This document shows positions 18,271-26,253 of a DNA stretch of 64,000 nt, piece after piece. Source of the DNA: Caulobacter flavus (GTDB taxonomy: Bacteria; Pseudomonadota; Alphaproteobacteria; Caulobacterales; Caulobacteraceae). The position numbers and the translations under genes were made by a program. The stretch spans positions 1 to 64,000 of the forward strand of contig NZ_CP026100.1 of the NCBI RefSeq assembly GCF_003722335.1, given 5' to 3'. Numbering within the stretch: the stretch's first letter is position 1; every line of letters begins with the position of its first letter. The notes beneath the pieces were generated by a model. That model did not search any database, was not told the DNA's origin, and saw only the letters and a list, made by a program, of their open reading frames with translations.

Positions 18271-18918
18271 TCAGCCGCGCGCGGCCAGGCCCTGCGTGAT
18301 CGCCGCGTTCAGCGCCGCCACGGCCGCGTCCGGCCCGTCCGGATGAGCCCACACCCCGCCCGAAACGGCCAGGAAGTCGGCGCCGGCCGTGGCCAGCGGC
18401 GCGGCGTTGGCGGCGGTGATGCCGCCAATGGCCACGCACGGAACCTCCATCGTCTCCTGCCAGATCGACAGGATGTCGGGCTCGGCGACGATCGGGGCGT
18501 CCTTGGTCGTCGTCGGGAAGAAGGCGCCGAACGCCACGTAGTCGGCCCCGGCCTCGGCGGCCTCCATGGCCAGGTGGCGGCTGTCGTGACAGGTGACGCC
18601 GACCATGCGGTCCTTGCCCATCAGCTTGCGGGCGGCCGCATAGGGCGTGTCGCCCTGCCCCACGTGCACGCCGTCGCAATCGAGGCGGGCGGCGAGGTCT
18701 GGACGGTCGTTGAGGATCACCGCCACGTCGCGGGCGCGGGCGATCGGCGACAGCGCCTCGACGGCGGCGGCCACGACGTCGTCGGACACGTCCTTGAGGC
18801 GGACCTGCAGGGCCGCCACGTCGCCGCCCTCGAGGGCGCGGGCCAGCTGGCGGCCGAAGTCGGCCAGATCCGGCAGAGACGGCGGGGTGATGAGGTAGAG
18901 GCGGCAGTCGAGCGTCAT
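18271..18918 (-). CDS. thiE: thiamine-phosphate synthase
   Basis: A 215-residue TIM-barrel enzyme that joins the pyrimidine and thiazole units of thiamine. Landmarks are [39 protein letters not shown], the phosphate-binding [23 protein letters not shown] and the glycine loop [11 protein letters not shown]. Length is normal. No TPP riboswitch or other thi gene was seen nearby, so it is an isolated copy. The ATG at 18918 starts at the usual family position. Confidence 0.9.
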   Translation of the reverse strand: MTLDCRLYLITPPSLPDLADFGRQLARALEGGDVAALQVRLKDVSDDVVAAAVEALSPIARARDVAVILNDRPDLAARLDCDGVHVGQGDTPYAAARKLMGKDRMVGVTCHDSRHLAMEAAEAGADYVAFGAFFPTTTKDAPIVAEPDILSIWQETMEVPCVAIGGITAANAAPLATAGADFLAVSGGVWAHPDGPDAAVAALNAAITQGLAARG

Positions 18919-19033
18919 GCGCCGCCTTTACGCCGATTTGGAGCCAAGCGCGACTTCGCCCCTCGCCTGCGGCGACGCGCCGCCGCTAACTCGACTGAGA
19001 GTCAGTTGCAAACCGGTGGAAAACTGTTAGATG

Positions 19034-19052
19034 AGAATGACAATCATTCGGT
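19034..19052. promoter_or_regulatory. Fur-box-like operator before bfd
   Basis: GAGAATGACAATCATTCGG matches 14 of 19 positions of the classic Fur consensus and has the palindromic AATGACAATCATT centre. It ends 14 bases before the TTG start of the ferredoxin gene, so iron-bound Fur would block transcription. Confidence 0.7.
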
Positions 19053-19066
19053 AGGGCGTTCTTTCC

Positions 19067-19252
19067 TTGTACGTCTGCAATTGCAACGGCATCCGCCAGC
19101 GTGAAGTCCGGGCCGCGATCGACGCGGGGGCGACTCGTCCGGCCGAGATTTTCCGCCACAAGGGCTGCCAGGCCCAGTGCGCCAAGTGCGTCTGCGAGAT
19201 GCGCCAGATGATTCAGGAAGCCCAGGAAGCTCTGGCCTACGCCGCCGAGTAA
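19067..19252 (+). CDS. bfd: bacterioferritin-associated ferredoxin
   Basis: A 61-residue [2Fe-2S] protein of the Bfd family, which delivers electrons to bacterioferritin to release stored iron. Four Cys ligands are present: the pair in YVCNCNGI and the pair in QCAKCVCEM, within the BFD-like domain. The start is the TTG at 19067, giving MYVCNCNG, the normal family N-terminus; no ATG is available. It lies behind a Fur-like box and 152 bases before bfr, as expected for an iron-responsive storage pair. Confidence 0.88.
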   Translation: MYVCNCNGIRQREVRAAIDAGATRPAEIFRHKGCQAQCAKCVCEMRQMIQEAQEALAYAAE

Positions 19253-19404
19253 GGCTTCCTGCGACGCAAAGTCGACGATTTCAGGTTACCGCGAAGCACT
19301 CTCACGCTTTTCTGTGAGGCTGCGAGACACTTGCACACATTACTGTTGAAGGGCTGAAAAAGCCGACTAAGGGTGCGGGCGAACTCGAACCTTAGGAGGC
19401 CGCC

Positions 19405-19887
19405 ATGCAAGGCGATCCCGGCGTTATCCGCGTCCTGAACGCTGTGCTCACCAACGAGCTGACGGCCGTCAACCAGTACTTCCTGCACGCCCGCATGCAC
19501 GACAACTGGGGCTTCAAGCGCCTCGGCCAGATCGTCTATCAGGAATCGATCGGCGAGATGAAGCACGCCGACAAGCTGATCAACCGCATCCTCTTCCTGG
19601 AGGGCCTGCCCAACCTGCAGGACCTGCACAAGCTGAAGATCGGCGAGACCGTGCCCGAGTGCCTGGCCGCCGACCTGTCGATCGAGCTGTTCAACCGCGA
19701 ACTGCTGGTCCCGGGCATCGTCCAGTGCGAGCAGGCCCGCGACTACATCAGCCGCGAGCTGCTGCGCGAGATCCTCAACGACACCGAGGAGCACATCGAC
19801 TACCTCGAAACCCAGCTGTCGCTGATCAAGTCGCTGGGCGAGCAGAACTACCTGCAGAGCGCCATGGGCGAACTGCCGGCGGCCTAA
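19405..19887 (+). CDS. bfr: bacterioferritin
   Basis: A 160-residue ferritin-like subunit that assembles into a 24-mer shell storing iron. Di-iron ligands lie in LTNELTAVNQYFLHARMH, ESIGEMKHADKLINRILFLE and LNDTEEHIDYLETQ. Met52 in GEMKHADKL is the axial heme ligand, so this is a heme-binding bacterioferritin and not a plain ferritin. AGGAGG precedes the ATG at 19405. The gap after bfd has no obvious second Fur site, so co-transcription is possible. Confidence 0.93.
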   Translation: MQGDPGVIRVLNAVLTNELTAVNQYFLHARMHDNWGFKRLGQIVYQESIGEMKHADKLINRILFLEGLPNLQDLHKLKIGETVPECLAADLSIELFNRELLVPGIVQCEQARDYISRELLREILNDTEEHIDYLETQLSLIKSLGEQNYLQSAMGELPAA

Positions 19888-19916
19888 ACGGCCGCGACGA
19901 CCGAAGACTTCGGACG

Positions 19917-19941
19917 GCCTCCCCGCCCTCGCGGGGAGGCC
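19917..19941. terminator. bidirectional terminator between bfr and the FixK-like gene
   Basis: An 11-bp perfect stem (GGCCTCCCCGC / GCGGGGAGGCC) with a three-base loop lies between two convergent genes, with CTTTG after it on the plus strand. Confidence 0.7.
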
Positions 19942-19947
19942 GCTTTG

Positions 19948-20586
19948 CTATTCGCAGAGCGCTTCCAGCGCCTCGCGGTCGAGCAGTTCGACGTGGCGCA
20001 CGGTCGGCAGGGCGATCAGCCCCTCCTGCAGGAAGCCCGTCAGGGTGCGCGACACCGTCTCGATGGTCAGGCCCAGATAGTCGGCCATGTCCTGACGGCT
20101 CATCGGCAGGTCGAAGGCGGCCTCGCCGGTGCGGTCGGCCAGCAACAGCAGAAGGCCCGCCACCCGCTCGCAGGCGCTGCGGCGGCCCAGCATCAGCACG
20201 TGGTCCTGGCTGCGCTGCAGGCCCGAGATGGTCAGCTGGTAGAGCTGGCGGGCGACCTCGCCGTTGCGGGCGGCCAGGTCGCTGAGCGCCCGGCGGCGCA
20301 CGATGCGGACCGTGACCTCGCTCACCGCCTCGGCCGTGGTGCGGCGCACCTCGCCGGCCTCGAAGCCGAAGGTCTCGCCGGCGAAGTGGAAGGCGTCGAT
20401 CTGGCGGCGGCCGTCGCGCAGCAGCCGGCCCGTGCGCACCGTGCCCTCGACCAGTTCGTAGACGTGGTCGGCGCTGTCGCCCTCGGCGAAGATCTCCTCG
20501 CCGGCCGCGTAGCGGATGACGCTGGCGGCGGCGACCGGCAGGGCCGGCTGGGCGAAGGCGGGTTCGAAACGGAGGGGCGACAGCAT
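19948..20586 (-). CDS. Crp/Fnr family regulator, FixK-like
   Basis: A 212-residue regulator with a cyclic-nucleotide-binding-fold sensor (IRYAAGEEIFAEGDSADHVY) and a C-terminal winged helix. The recognition helix YLGLTIETVSRTLTGF has the E-x2-S-R pattern of FNR/FixK proteins that bind TTGAT-N4-ATCAA. The N-terminal cysteines of FNR are absent, so it is unlikely to sense oxygen by an iron-sulfur cluster; a FixK role downstream of another sensor is inferred. The ATG at 20586 is preferred to a longer frame. It is convergent with bfr. Confidence 0.8.
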   Translation of the reverse strand: MLSPLRFEPAFAQPALPVAAASVIRYAAGEEIFAEGDSADHVYELVEGTVRTGRLLRDGRRQIDAFHFAGETFGFEAGEVRRTTAEAVSEVTVRIVRRRALSDLAARNGEVARQLYQLTISGLQRSQDHVLMLGRRSACERVAGLLLLLADRTGEAAFDLPMSRQDMADYLGLTIETVSRTLTGFLQEGLIALPTVRHVELLDREALEALCE

Positions 20587-20759
20587 CAAACGGCTCCCGA
20601 AGGCATGAGACGAGAAACGCCGCCCCAACGCCGGCACATTCCCCCTACTCTTCGTGCGGGTAAATTCGGGTGCGCCGCATAAGGGGTTCTGCGTAGGCGC
20701 CGCGCGGGGACCGGTTATGGTCGCCCTAGTTCCCGCTCCAGCCCTGATGGAGACCGCCG

Positions 20760-21095
20760 ATGAAGACGCTTCGGATCCTGGCCGCGCTGGCCTGCCTCGC
20801 CGCGACCCCGGCCGTCGCCGACGGCCCGCCCAAGCCGGCCGAAGAGCCGAAATCCGAGGCCCGCACCTTCCCCTATGACGACGGCGTGGTGGAACTGCTG
20901 ATCATCGGCCCGGCCGCCAGGCTGCTCTACGACCGCCTGCCCGGCAAGGGCAAAACCCAGGCCTGCGGCGCCAGCGGCCTGCACAAGGGCGACGGCCAGA
21001 TCACCTGCTCCAAGGAAGGCGGCGAGTACGCCTGCCGGGTCTGGCTCGATGCCAAGAAGCAGACGCTGGCTCAGCCTGAGAGCGACGACTGCTGA
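20760..21095 (+). CDS. small secreted protein, function unknown
   Basis: A 111-residue protein with a signal peptide (MKTLRILAALACLAATPAVA). The mature part holds four Cys residues (QACGASG, QITCSKEG, YACRVW and the C-terminal DDC) that could form two disulfides. I recognise no family. It is divergent from the FixK-like gene across 173 bases. Confidence 0.55.
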   Translation: MKTLRILAALACLAATPAVADGPPKPAEEPKSEARTFPYDDGVVELLIIGPAARLLYDRLPGKGKTQACGASGLHKGDGQITCSKEGGEYACRVWLDAKKQTLAQPESDDC

Positions 21096-21121
21096 GGGCG
21101 CTTCGCCTCACCTTCCAAATT

Positions 21122-21237
21122 CCGTCATCCCGGAAAGCGCGCAGCGCTTATCCGGGACCCAGGGGCCAAGCGCGGTGAGGCGGCTCCTGGGTCCCGGCTC
21201 TACGGTCCGCTGCGCGCACCTTCGGCCGGGATGACGA
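21122..21237. repeat. CGTCATCCCGG-type inverted repeat
   Basis: The outer ends CCGTCATCCCGG and CCGGGATGACGA are inverted, and an inner pair GGGACCCAGG / CCTGGGTCCC forms a second hairpin. It lies between convergent genes. Its ends resemble those of the element at 3446-3581 but its interior differs, so I treat it as a separate repeat. Confidence 0.7.
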
Positions 21238-21244
21238 CAAAGGC

Positions 21245-21667
21245 CTACCGCTTACCCTTCACCATCCGCTCCAGCTCCACCGCCCGCACGGTCGTTATGC
21301 TGAGGTGGCAGCCGCTGACGTTGAGCATGTCGATGGTGCCGCCGGTCAGGTCTTCCTGGCACTCGGCGTCGCGGCGCTTGATCCAGGCGCGCTGGGCGGT
21401 GCGCAGCTTGGCCTGCTCGGCCTTTGAGCGCTTGGCCATCGCGGCCTTGTAGGCACGGTTGAGGCGGGCGTCCTGCTTGGCCAGTTCCTCGTGGGTGCAG
21501 CCGGCCATGGCCACCGTCACGCCCTTGATCGCATCGCCGCTGTTCAGACAGCGATCGTACGCGGGCGTGTATTCCTTCTCGGGATCGATCTTCGGCGCCC
21601 GCGCCTGGGCGGGGGCGGCCGCCAGGGCCAGCAGCATCAGGCCGGGGGCCAGTCGTCGAAGCAGCAT
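21245..21667 (-). CDS. secreted LprI-like protein (DUF1311)
   Basis: A 140-residue protein with a signal peptide (LAPGLMLLALAAAPAQARA). The mature part has the LprI/DUF1311 layout: a first Cys in YDRCLNSG, CTHEELAKQDARLNRAYKAA, then QRAWIKRRDAEC and a last Cys in VSGCHLSI. The family includes mycobacterial LprI, a lysozyme inhibitor; that role is not proven here. The ATG at 21667 starts the signal peptide. Confidence 0.7.
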   Translation of the reverse strand: MLLRRLAPGLMLLALAAAPAQARAPKIDPEKEYTPAYDRCLNSGDAIKGVTVAMAGCTHEELAKQDARLNRAYKAAMAKRSKAEQAKLRTAQRAWIKRRDAECQEDLTGGTIDMLNVSGCHLSITTVRAVELERMVKGKR

Positions 21668-21732
21668 GCGGATCCTCGCTTTCGACGGCGAGCATGGCCC
21701 GCCGATCACGACGGCTTCAAGGCGCGGTTCAA

Positions 21733-21948
21733 TCAGAGGTTCCGGCCGATCCGGTCGGCTAGCGCCGACAGGTCGCCGCCGGCGTCGTCGAACACGTTCA
21801 TGTCCTCGGCCGTGATCCGCGCGAACAGGTCCTGCGCCGCTTCCGAGGTCGTCAGCAGGTCGAGCGCCGCCTCGGCCTCGCCTTCGGGCCAGCGGTCAAG
21901 CCGTGCGCCCAGCGCCTTCAGGCGCGCTTCGAACTGTTTCAGGTCCAT
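21733..21948 (-). CDS. small protein overlapping the ECF sigma gene
   Basis: A 71-residue, acidic, helical protein (DLKQFEARLKALGARLDRWP, then EAAQDLFARITAEDMNVF). It starts 53 bases before the sigma factor stop on the same strand, a long overlap that suggests translational coupling. Small proteins in this place are often regulators of the sigma factor, but there is no anti-sigma motif or membrane helix, so the role is only a guess. Confidence 0.5.
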   Translation of the reverse strand: MDLKQFEARLKALGARLDRWPEGEAEAALDLLTTSEAAQDLFARITAEDMNVFDDAGGDLSALADRIGRNL

Positions 21949-22561
21949 AGCCACAGATCTTCTTCTGCCTCTGGAGTCTCGTCTTCAAGGTCTGCCGGCC
22001 CCGTTTGAGGAGCGAGCGGACCGCCTGTTCCGAACAGCCCATGGCGTCGGCGATTCTACCGACCTCGAGCTCTTCGAAATAGAACAAAGTCAAAGCCTGG
22101 CGCTGGGCGGCCGGCAGCTTGCCCATGGCCTGCTGCAGGGTCACCGCGACTTCCGAGCGCTCGAGGCTGGCCAGGGCGTCGGCCTGGACCGGCCCCCGGA
22201 CCTCGGCGTCGGCCAGGCGAGTGATCACCTCCTGGCTCTCCGGCACGGCCTTGCGGACGCGCCGGCGGTCGATCGCCTTGTTGACCGCGATGCGGTGCAG
22301 CCAGGTCGAGAACCGCGCCTCGGGCGTCCAGCGCTCGCGGGCCCGCCAGGCGGCAATAAATGCCTCCTGCGCCGCGTCCTCGGCCTCCTGCACGTCGCCC
22401 AGGACGTTCAGGGCCAGCCGCCGGACCATCCGCAGGTGCCGGTCGACCAGCACCCGGAACGCCAGCTGGTCGCCCTGCCGGCAGGCCAGGAACAGGTCCT
22501 CGTCCGACCGCGCATCCGCCAGCCCGAACTCGCCCGCCGCAGTCATCGCTGAATTTGCCAT
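21896..22561 (-). CDS. ECF-family RNA polymerase sigma factor
   Basis: A 221-residue sigma factor with region 2 (FRVLVDRHLRMVRRLALNVLG, DAAQEAFIAAW, RFSTWLHRIAVNKAIDRRR) and region 4 (LPAAQRQALTLFYFEEL, MGCSEQAVRSLLKRGRQTLK). It has no extra sensory domain. The ATG at 22561 is likely; ATG at 22546 is an alternative. The 115 bases before it are AT-rich and probably hold its promoter. It is followed by an overlapping small gene that may control it. Confidence 0.88.
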   Translation of the reverse strand: MANSAMTAAGEFGLADARSDEDLFLACRQGDQLAFRVLVDRHLRMVRRLALNVLGDVQEAEDAAQEAFIAAWRARERWTPEARFSTWLHRIAVNKAIDRRRVRKAVPESQEVITRLADAEVRGPVQADALASLERSEVAVTLQQAMGKLPAAQRQALTLFYFEELEVGRIADAMGCSEQAVRSLLKRGRQTLKTRLQRQKKICGYGPETVRSAPEGAGRTA

Positions 22562-22676
22562 GGCGATTACTCGCCTCCATCGCTGTATCGCAATGGGATC
22601 GGCAAACAACATGCCACATATCAGATAACTACAACACTGAATTCACCTGATACAAAAGCAATACGCAAAAACATTT

Positions 22677-23051
22677 CTATTTTTCAGAACGAAGTTCTTT
22701 ACAGAACGGGCGCAACAAGTCGAGTACGATTTGATACGAATTCGACACATCTTTGCGCCGACTGGCGCGAACCATGCTGTCGAGCACGTACTGGTAGAAG
22801 CTGCGCAACGTCTTGCCGTCCGGTCCGGCGGCCGAGAAATCCAGGCTCGTCGACAGAACGGTGAGGATCTGCGTCGCCCGCATGGCGTGTCGGCACATTT
22901 GATCCAGCCGCCCCTGCTCGTGGGCGAATTTTGCCGAGCCGATGGCCCGGTAGAGCTCCTCGTGCACCGAGGCCAGCACGTCGCGCGGGCTGGCGGTGAG
23001 GCGGCTCGAGGCCGCGTAGGCGCTGAACGCCTGGCTATTAGTCGTCGTCAT
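22677..23051 (-). CDS. fliS: flagellin export chaperone FliS
   Basis: A 124-residue helical protein matching FliS (AYAASSRLTASPRDVLASVH, LYRAIGSAKFAHEQGRLDQM, ILTVLSTSLDF and SFYQYVLDSMVRASRRKD). FliS binds the C-terminus of flagellin to stop polymerisation in the cytosol. Its start overlaps the end of fliD by 14 bases. Alphaproteobacteria more often use FlaF/FlbT, so a FliS with FliD suggests a distinct filament module. Confidence 0.85.
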   Translation of the reverse strand: MTTTNSQAFSAYAASSRLTASPRDVLASVHEELYRAIGSAKFAHEQGRLDQMCRHAMRATQILTVLSTSLDFSAAGPDGKTLRSFYQYVLDSMVRASRRKDVSNSYQIVLDLLRPFCKELRSEK

Positions 23052-24726
23052 CGCTGCTGGCTCCGAGGATGGCCTTGATCTGCTCTTGAAGGATCTGGGC
23101 GGCGTAGAGCTGCGTCTCCATCGCCGAGTACTTCGCGATCAGCTTGGTGCGGTAGGTCTCCGCGTTGTCGCGGATGGTCTCCGACTGCTCGGTCAGGTCG
23201 CTGTTGACCGTGTCGAGGGTGTTGATGCGCTGCTGGATGACGCCGGTCGTGGTGTTGGCGTAGTCGCCCATCAGGCTGGTGATCAGGTTGGCGAAGCCCT
23301 GGGTGATCTCCACCGAGATCGTGCCGCTGGTCGCGTTGGCCAGGGCGAAGGACAGCCCCTCGTAGATCGTGCCGCTGGCGCCGACGATCCGACTGCCCGA
23401 GATCGTGAACAGGCTGCTGTCGCCGCCGACCGACACGCTTGAGATCGCCCCGTCGGTGACGGTCACGTCCAGGTCGAAGTCGAACGACAGGGTGGTGTCG
23501 TTCTTCAGGAGCTTGAGGTTGCTGTCGCTGGCCTCGAAGCTGGTCTCGAAGAAGGCCGCGACGCTGGACAGGTCGGTCAGCAGCAGGTTGTCGAGCGAGG
23601 TCTCGTCCGACAGCTCCAGCTGGTTGGCGCTGTTGAGCGTGATGCCCAGGGCCGACAGGTCGGTCAGCTCGTCGTCCGAGCCCGCGTCGCCGCCCAGGAG
23701 CGCGTTGAGCTGGCGATTGACGTCGCGCAGTATGCCGTCGGCGAACAGCACGGCGTCGTCGGCCACCACCCCGCCCGAACCCACCGTCTGGTTGGTCACC
23801 ACGAAGGCGCGCAAGGCGTTGTAGGCGTCGATGAAGTCGGTGATCGCCGTCTTGATGTCGTCGTAGTTGGCCTCGATGTCGAGGGTGATGGTCTGGCCCG
23901 AGGTGGCCTGCAGCAACGAGATCGACAGGCCGGGAACGACGTCGGTCAGCTCGTTGCCGTCGCTCTCGATCTCGACCCCGTCGATGGTGACGATCGAGGG
24001 CTGGGCGGCCTGCAGCACGTTGGCGAAGGCGCCGCTGGCGTCCGTCAATCCCAGCGATTGGCCGACGTCGTCGCCCGAGACCGAGGTCATGGCGATCTGC
24101 TGGTTGGTGTCGCTGGTCGACATGACGAGCCGCGTGCCCGTCGAGCTGGTGATCAGGGTGGCCGTGACGCCGGTGGTCGCGGTCTTGGCGTTGATCGCCG
24201 CGGCGACGTCGCTGACCGTCATGGTCGAGGTGACGGTGATCTCGGCGGCGGTCCCGCCGTCGACGCCGATCGACACCACGCCCGCCAGGCCCAGCGCCGT
24301 GCCGGCGGTCTGGGCGGTGGACGTCACCTTCATGGCCTTGGCCAGCTGGGTGACGGTGATCTCGTAGGAGGCGGCCACCGCGTCGCTGTCGGCGTCGACC
24401 GCGATCACCGAGGTGGCGTCCGTGCCGTCAGAAGCGGTGAGGTAGGCGCTCTTCTCGTCGAAGGCGTTGGTGGTGGCGGTCACCGAGCTGTAGGTCGTGG
24501 CCGCCAGCGAGGTCATGGAATCCGAGATCGCCTGCAGCAGCGTCTGCAGCGACTGGTACGAGGCGATCTTGGTCTCGTTGGCCGTGACCTTGGCGTCGAT
24601 CGTGTCGGCGCGGGCGGTCTTCTGGGCGACGGCCGCCTCGATCAGGGAGTCGGTGTCGAGGCCCGAGATCGTGCCCGTCAGATAGGTCGTCGAGCCCGAG
24701 GTCGAGACGGTGCTGGTCGTCGTCAT
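23038..24726 (-). CDS. fliD: flagellar filament cap protein FliD
   Basis: A 562-residue protein with the FliD N-terminal domain (GTISGLDTDSLIEAAV and the coiled VTANETKIASYQSLQTLLQA) and C-terminal domain (coiled coil with RINTLDTVNSDLTEQSETIRDN, KYSAMETQLYAAQ). It caps the filament tip and folds flagellin into place. The Thr/Ser-rich middle is the variable exposed region. The last residues are DDDD. It lies 93 bases after flagellin and overlaps fliS. Confidence 0.9.
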   Translation of the reverse strand: MTTTSTVSTSGSTTYLTGTISGLDTDSLIEAAVAQKTARADTIDAKVTANETKIASYQSLQTLLQAISDSMTSLAATTYSSVTATTNAFDEKSAYLTASDGTDATSVIAVDADSDAVAASYEITVTQLAKAMKVTSTAQTAGTALGLAGVVSIGVDGGTAAEITVTSTMTVSDVAAAINAKTATTGVTATLITSSTGTRLVMSTSDTNQQIAMTSVSGDDVGQSLGLTDASGAFANVLQAAQPSIVTIDGVEIESDGNELTDVVPGLSISLLQATSGQTITLDIEANYDDIKTAITDFIDAYNALRAFVVTNQTVGSGGVVADDAVLFADGILRDVNRQLNALLGGDAGSDDELTDLSALGITLNSANQLELSDETSLDNLLLTDLSSVAAFFETSFEASDSNLKLLKNDTTLSFDFDLDVTVTDGAISSVSVGGDSSLFTISGSRIVGASGTIYEGLSFALANATSGTISVEITQGFANLITSLMGDYANTTTGVIQQRINTLDTVNSDLTEQSETIRDNAETYRTKLIAKYSAMETQLYAAQILQEQIKAILGASSDDDD

Positions 24727-24744
24727 GGCGATGTCCGGAAAGTC

Positions 24745-24800
24745 GGCGGGAGGACCATGGCCCTCCCGCCCAGTCTGCAGGACGACGCGGGCAAGCCCGC
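24745..24800 (-). terminator. two hairpins between flagellin and fliD
   Basis: GGCGGGAGG pairs with CCTCCCGCC (24745-24770), and GCGGGC pairs with GCCCGC (24787-24800). Both are in the 93-base gap after flagellin and before fliD. They may end or reduce transcription so that flagellin is made in excess over its cap. Confidence 0.5.
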
Positions 24801-24819
24801 GCCTTCACGGCTGAGCCGA

Positions 24820-25650
24820 CTACTGCAGCAACTTCAGAAGCGACTGGCTCATCGAGTTGGCCTGGCTGAGGGCCGAAATCGCTGCGCTGGTCAGGGTCTG
24901 AGCGTTGGTGAAGTTGGTCTGCTCTGCGGCGATGTCCACGTCGGTGATCGCCGACGCCGCCGACTCCAGGTTCTCGAGCGACGTGGAGATCACGTCGCCG
25001 CGGAACTCGAAGCGCGACAGGGTGGCGCCGACGTCGGCCCGCATCTTCGAGACCGCCGTGATCGCCGCGTCGATCTCGTCCATCGCGGCGACGGCGTCGC
25101 TGGTCGAGGAGATCGAGGTGACGGTCAGGGCCAGGCCCGTGGTGTTCGCCGTACCCAGCTCGACCTTGATGACATCGGTGCTGGACGTGCCGACCATGAA
25201 ATCGACGCCCGTGCCCTCGGTGTAGTTGCTGTCACCGTTGAGCAGCGAGACGCCGTTGAAGGTCGTCGTCTCGGCGATGTCGTTGATTTCCTCGGTCAGC
25301 TGTTCGTACTCGGCGCTGATGTACGACAGGTCGGCAGTGCTCGACGTCCCCGACTGGGCCTGGGCCGTCAGGGAGTTCATGCGCTGCAGGATGTCGGCGA
25401 TGTTCGACAGGGCGCCGTCAGCGGTGTTCAGCACCGAAGTGCCGCTGGTCACGTTGGTGGCGGCCTGGTTGAGCACGGTGATGTCGGCGTTCATGGACGT
25501 CGCGATGGCGAGGCCGGAGGCGTCGTCCTTCGCGCTGACGATCCGCGAGCCGCTCGACAGCTTCGCCAGGGATTCGCTCTGCGCCGCCGAATTGTTGTTC
25601 AGGTAGCGCAGGGCGGTGTTGGCGGCCGTGTTGGTGGAGATAACAGGCAT
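24820..25650 (-). CDS. flagellin
   Basis: A 276-residue flagellin with the conserved D0/D1 helices at both ends (NTNTAANTALRYLNNNSAAQ-type start, LAKLSSGSRIVSAKDDASGL, and C-terminal AISALSQANSMSQSLLKLLQ). The central variable part is short. It forms the filament. The start ATG at 25650 is 81 bases after a sequence that also precedes flgD on the other strand. With FliD and FliS downstream it forms a filament operon. Confidence 0.93.
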   Translation of the reverse strand: MPVISTNTAANTALRYLNNNSAAQSESLAKLSSGSRIVSAKDDASGLAIATSMNADITVLNQAATNVTSGTSVLNTADGALSNIADILQRMNSLTAQAQSGTSSTADLSYISAEYEQLTEEINDIAETTTFNGVSLLNGDSNYTEGTGVDFMVGTSSTDVIKVELGTANTTGLALTVTSISSTSDAVAAMDEIDAAITAVSKMRADVGATLSRFEFRGDVISTSLENLESAASAITDVDIAAEQTNFTNAQTLTSAAISALSQANSMSQSLLKLLQ

Positions 25651-25731
25651 GTTCTAGTCCGGTTCTCTGTCTGGAGTCCGCCCGGGGGAGAGTCCGGTCG
25701 GGAAGCTGTCCGCCGTTCTGACGGCCTGGCT

Positions 25732-25782
25732 TCGACGGGTTGAACGGGACGTCCGCCGACGATGGGGCGGATTATTTTTCGG
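25732..25782 (-). promoter_or_regulatory. flagellin promoter-like module, shared with flgD
   Basis: On the minus strand, CCGAAAAATAATCCGCC, CCATC, a 13-base gap and CCGTTCAACCCGTCGA. The same sequence with the same 13-base gap precedes flgD at 27197-27246. Its first part overlaps the stop codon of the monooxygenase gene. It does not look like a sigma-54 TGGC/TGC site. Confidence 0.6.
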
Positions 25783-26140
25783 CGACGGCCTGGGGCAGGA
25801 TCAGGTCGGTCACGCGGTAGATGTGGAACTCGTTGGTCGAGACCTCGGCCAGCCGGCCCCACTTATCCACGAACACCGGGTCGGAGAAGAACTCGCCGAC
25901 ATTGCCCTCGTCGGCGATGGCCTCGATGTTCACGACGGTCAGGCCGTCGGTGCTCTTGGCCAGGTTGCTCCACAGGAAGCCGGGCTTTCCGGCCGCCAGG
26001 CGCACGACGTCCTGAATGATGTCGAAGGCGTCGTCCTGGCGTCCGGGTTGGGCGTGGATGACGTTGACGACGAACACGGTCGGCGCGGCCCCCGCGACGA
26101 AGGTGACGGGCGGCTGGGTCGAAACAGGCGATACAGACAT
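25772..26140 (-). CDS. antibiotic biosynthesis monooxygenase (ABM)-like protein
   Basis: A 122-residue protein with a ferredoxin-like ABM fold (VFVVNVIHAQPGRQDDAFDI, GKPGFLWSNLAKSTDG and FVDKWGRLAEVSTNEFHIYR). The strand-helix layout and central His fit cofactor-free monooxygenases or dimeric ABM proteins. The substrate is unknown. It is divergent from a LysR-type gene that probably regulates it, and sits inside the flagellar module in the gap between the two arms. Confidence 0.7.
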   Translation of the reverse strand: MSVSPVSTQPPVTFVAGAAPTVFVVNVIHAQPGRQDDAFDIIQDVVRLAAGKPGFLWSNLAKSTDGLTVVNIEAIADEGNVGEFFSDPVFVDKWGRLAEVSTNEFHIYRVTDLILPQAVAEK

Positions 26141-26236
26141 CTTGTGAGCATCCGAAGACGCGGCCGGACTTGACCGCGACAAGGCGGATAGTCCTGGGCC
26201 GTCGGCGGAAAAATACGCTATCGATCTCGTCTGAGC

Positions 26237-26250
26237 GGACAATTCTGTCC
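26237..26250. promoter_or_regulatory. inverted repeat before the LysR-type gene
   Basis: GGACAATTCTGTCC has perfect five-base arms and ends three bases before the LysR ATG. It is a plausible autoregulatory site, though shorter than typical LysR sites. Confidence 0.35.
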
Positions 26251-26253
26251 TGA

